Shown: positions 33,215-33,533 of the stretch, piece by piece
Layout: every line of letters starts with the position of its first letter
How positions within the stretch are numbered: the first letter of the stretch is position 1
Assembly: GCA_031258615.1 (NCBI GenBank)
Contig: JAIRMP010000121.1
Span: 1-33,533, forward strand
Direction of reading: 5' to 3'
Length of the DNA stretch: 33,533 nucleotides
Source: Spirochaetaceae bacterium
GTDB lineage: Bacteria > Spirochaetota > Spirochaetia > Treponematales > Breznakiellaceae
Notes under the pieces: model-generated
Seen by the model: only the letters and a program-made list of their open reading frames with translations
Database searches by the model: none
Told to the model about the DNA's origin: nothing
Program-made: the position numbers and the translations under genes

Positions 33215-33533
33215 AGTTATTCCCCCTAAATTTTTCCAAATACAAAACCCCTTTGGGACAGGTATTTACGCAGAGTGAACAGCCTATACATTGGACTTGT
33301 TCGAGAACCTTATGGTTCTCGAACAAGTCTTGCAAAATGCAAGGCATTTTGCTGTTTTTAAGCGGAAGTTGTTCAAAAACTGAAGTTTTTGAACAACTCT
33401 ATTTAACGCTGTCCACCCGTTTTTCCACCGTATTAAAGAGCCGAAACGGACGCCTTTTTTCGCAGAGGCCGCAAGCGGCGCATTTATCCCAATCCGCTTT
33501 TATCCGTTTTGAAATTACAGGCCAGTCATGATA
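33195..33533 (-). pseudogene. 4Fe-4S ferredoxin-like protein, C-terminal part, interrupted
   Basis: On the minus strand the frame enters the window at 33533 and reads WDKCAACGLCEKRRPFRLFN, then stops at TAG (33399-33401). In the same frame, beyond 106 bp of palindromic sequence, it reads QCIGCSLCVNTCPKGVLYLE and ends at 33195. Together these are the two cluster motifs of a 2x[4Fe-4S] ferredoxin-type domain. In the first motif (C-x2-C-x2-C-x3-C) the fourth Cys is Arg (CGT, one transition from TGT). The in-frame stop and lost ligand suggest a decaying gene; a read-through or truncated product is the alternative. The gene overlaps the ATPase start by 20 bp, so it was probably the first cistron. 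The rest lies outside the window, so the full family cannot be named. Confidence 0.6.
33294..33399. repeat. 106-bp palindromic element inside the ferredoxin-like gene
   Basis: Three back-to-back hairpins: a perfect 16-bp stem (33294-33309 with 33314-33329), a 9-bp stem (33332-33340 with 33344-33352) and a perfect 13-bp stem (33368-33380 with 33385-33397). The outermost 9 bp, GACTTGTTC and GAACAACTC, are inverted with one mismatch, like terminal repeats. On the minus strand the element is open in the host frame except for the stop at its first edge. Confidence 0.75.

Noticed and set aside
33199..33531. 110-residue + strand frame over the right end
   Set aside because: It is the complement of the ferredoxin-like motifs and the hairpin element, which explain the sequence better on the minus strand.

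Overview
The window is dominated by one complete type VI secretion system (T6SS) gene cluster, about 2.63 to 31.45 kb, read entirely on the + strand. Base composition is moderate (about half GC by eye). The organism is clearly diderm: it has a TssJ-type lipoprotein, the TssL/TssM inner-membrane pair and the remains of an outer-membrane barrel gene. My best guess is a spirochaete of the termite-gut Treponema kind, because of the dense short palindromic repeats, the poly-G tract and the overall gene style. That assignment is an impression, not proven by the sequence.

Layout. 1-1060: a beta-barrel outer-membrane protein gene broken by two compensating frameshifts, ending in a hairpin terminator. 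1223-1955: a rubrerythrin gene with its own promoter, an operator-like dyad and a terminator. 2050-2640: gene-free, built of interspersed palindromic and imperfect tandem repeats. 2629 onward: a good promoter, then tssA, tssB, tssC, hcp, tssE, tssF, tssG, tssH (clpV), PAAR and a VgrG hub. A run of 16 G lies between tssC and hcp, and a hairpin lies just after hcp. 24.35-31.45 kb: tssJ, tssK, tssL and tssM complete the core.

The unusual part is 12.86-24.34 kb. VgrG is split. One 406-residue gene carries the gp27-like hub module. It is followed by three paralogous genes that carry the gp5-like OB-fold/needle module, each fused to a different C-terminal domain. Each spike gene is followed by a 130-residue protein gene and then by a 379-393-residue gene of one family (DUF6931-like by memory) that ends in a conserved YKRWKP tail. 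So there are three spike / small protein / adaptor-like cassettes served by a single hub. The variable spike ends look like toxin or cargo domains (two are rich in hydrophobic helices), the small proteins are candidate immunity or stabilising factors, and the third gene is a candidate loading factor. These roles are inferred.

31.4-33.5 kb, - strand: a small J-domain protein converging on tssM, an OpuC/ProV-type ABC permease and ATPase pair, and the end of a 4Fe-4S ferredoxin-like gene interrupted in frame by a 106-bp palindromic element. How the T6SS would work: TssB/C sheath around an Hcp tube, TssE/F/G/K baseplate, TssJ/L/M membrane complex, TssA assembly factor, ClpV recycling, and a hub tipped by one of three spikes plus PAAR. 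No T6SS regulatory genes (Fha, PpkA, PppA, TagF, sigma-54 activators) are in the window.
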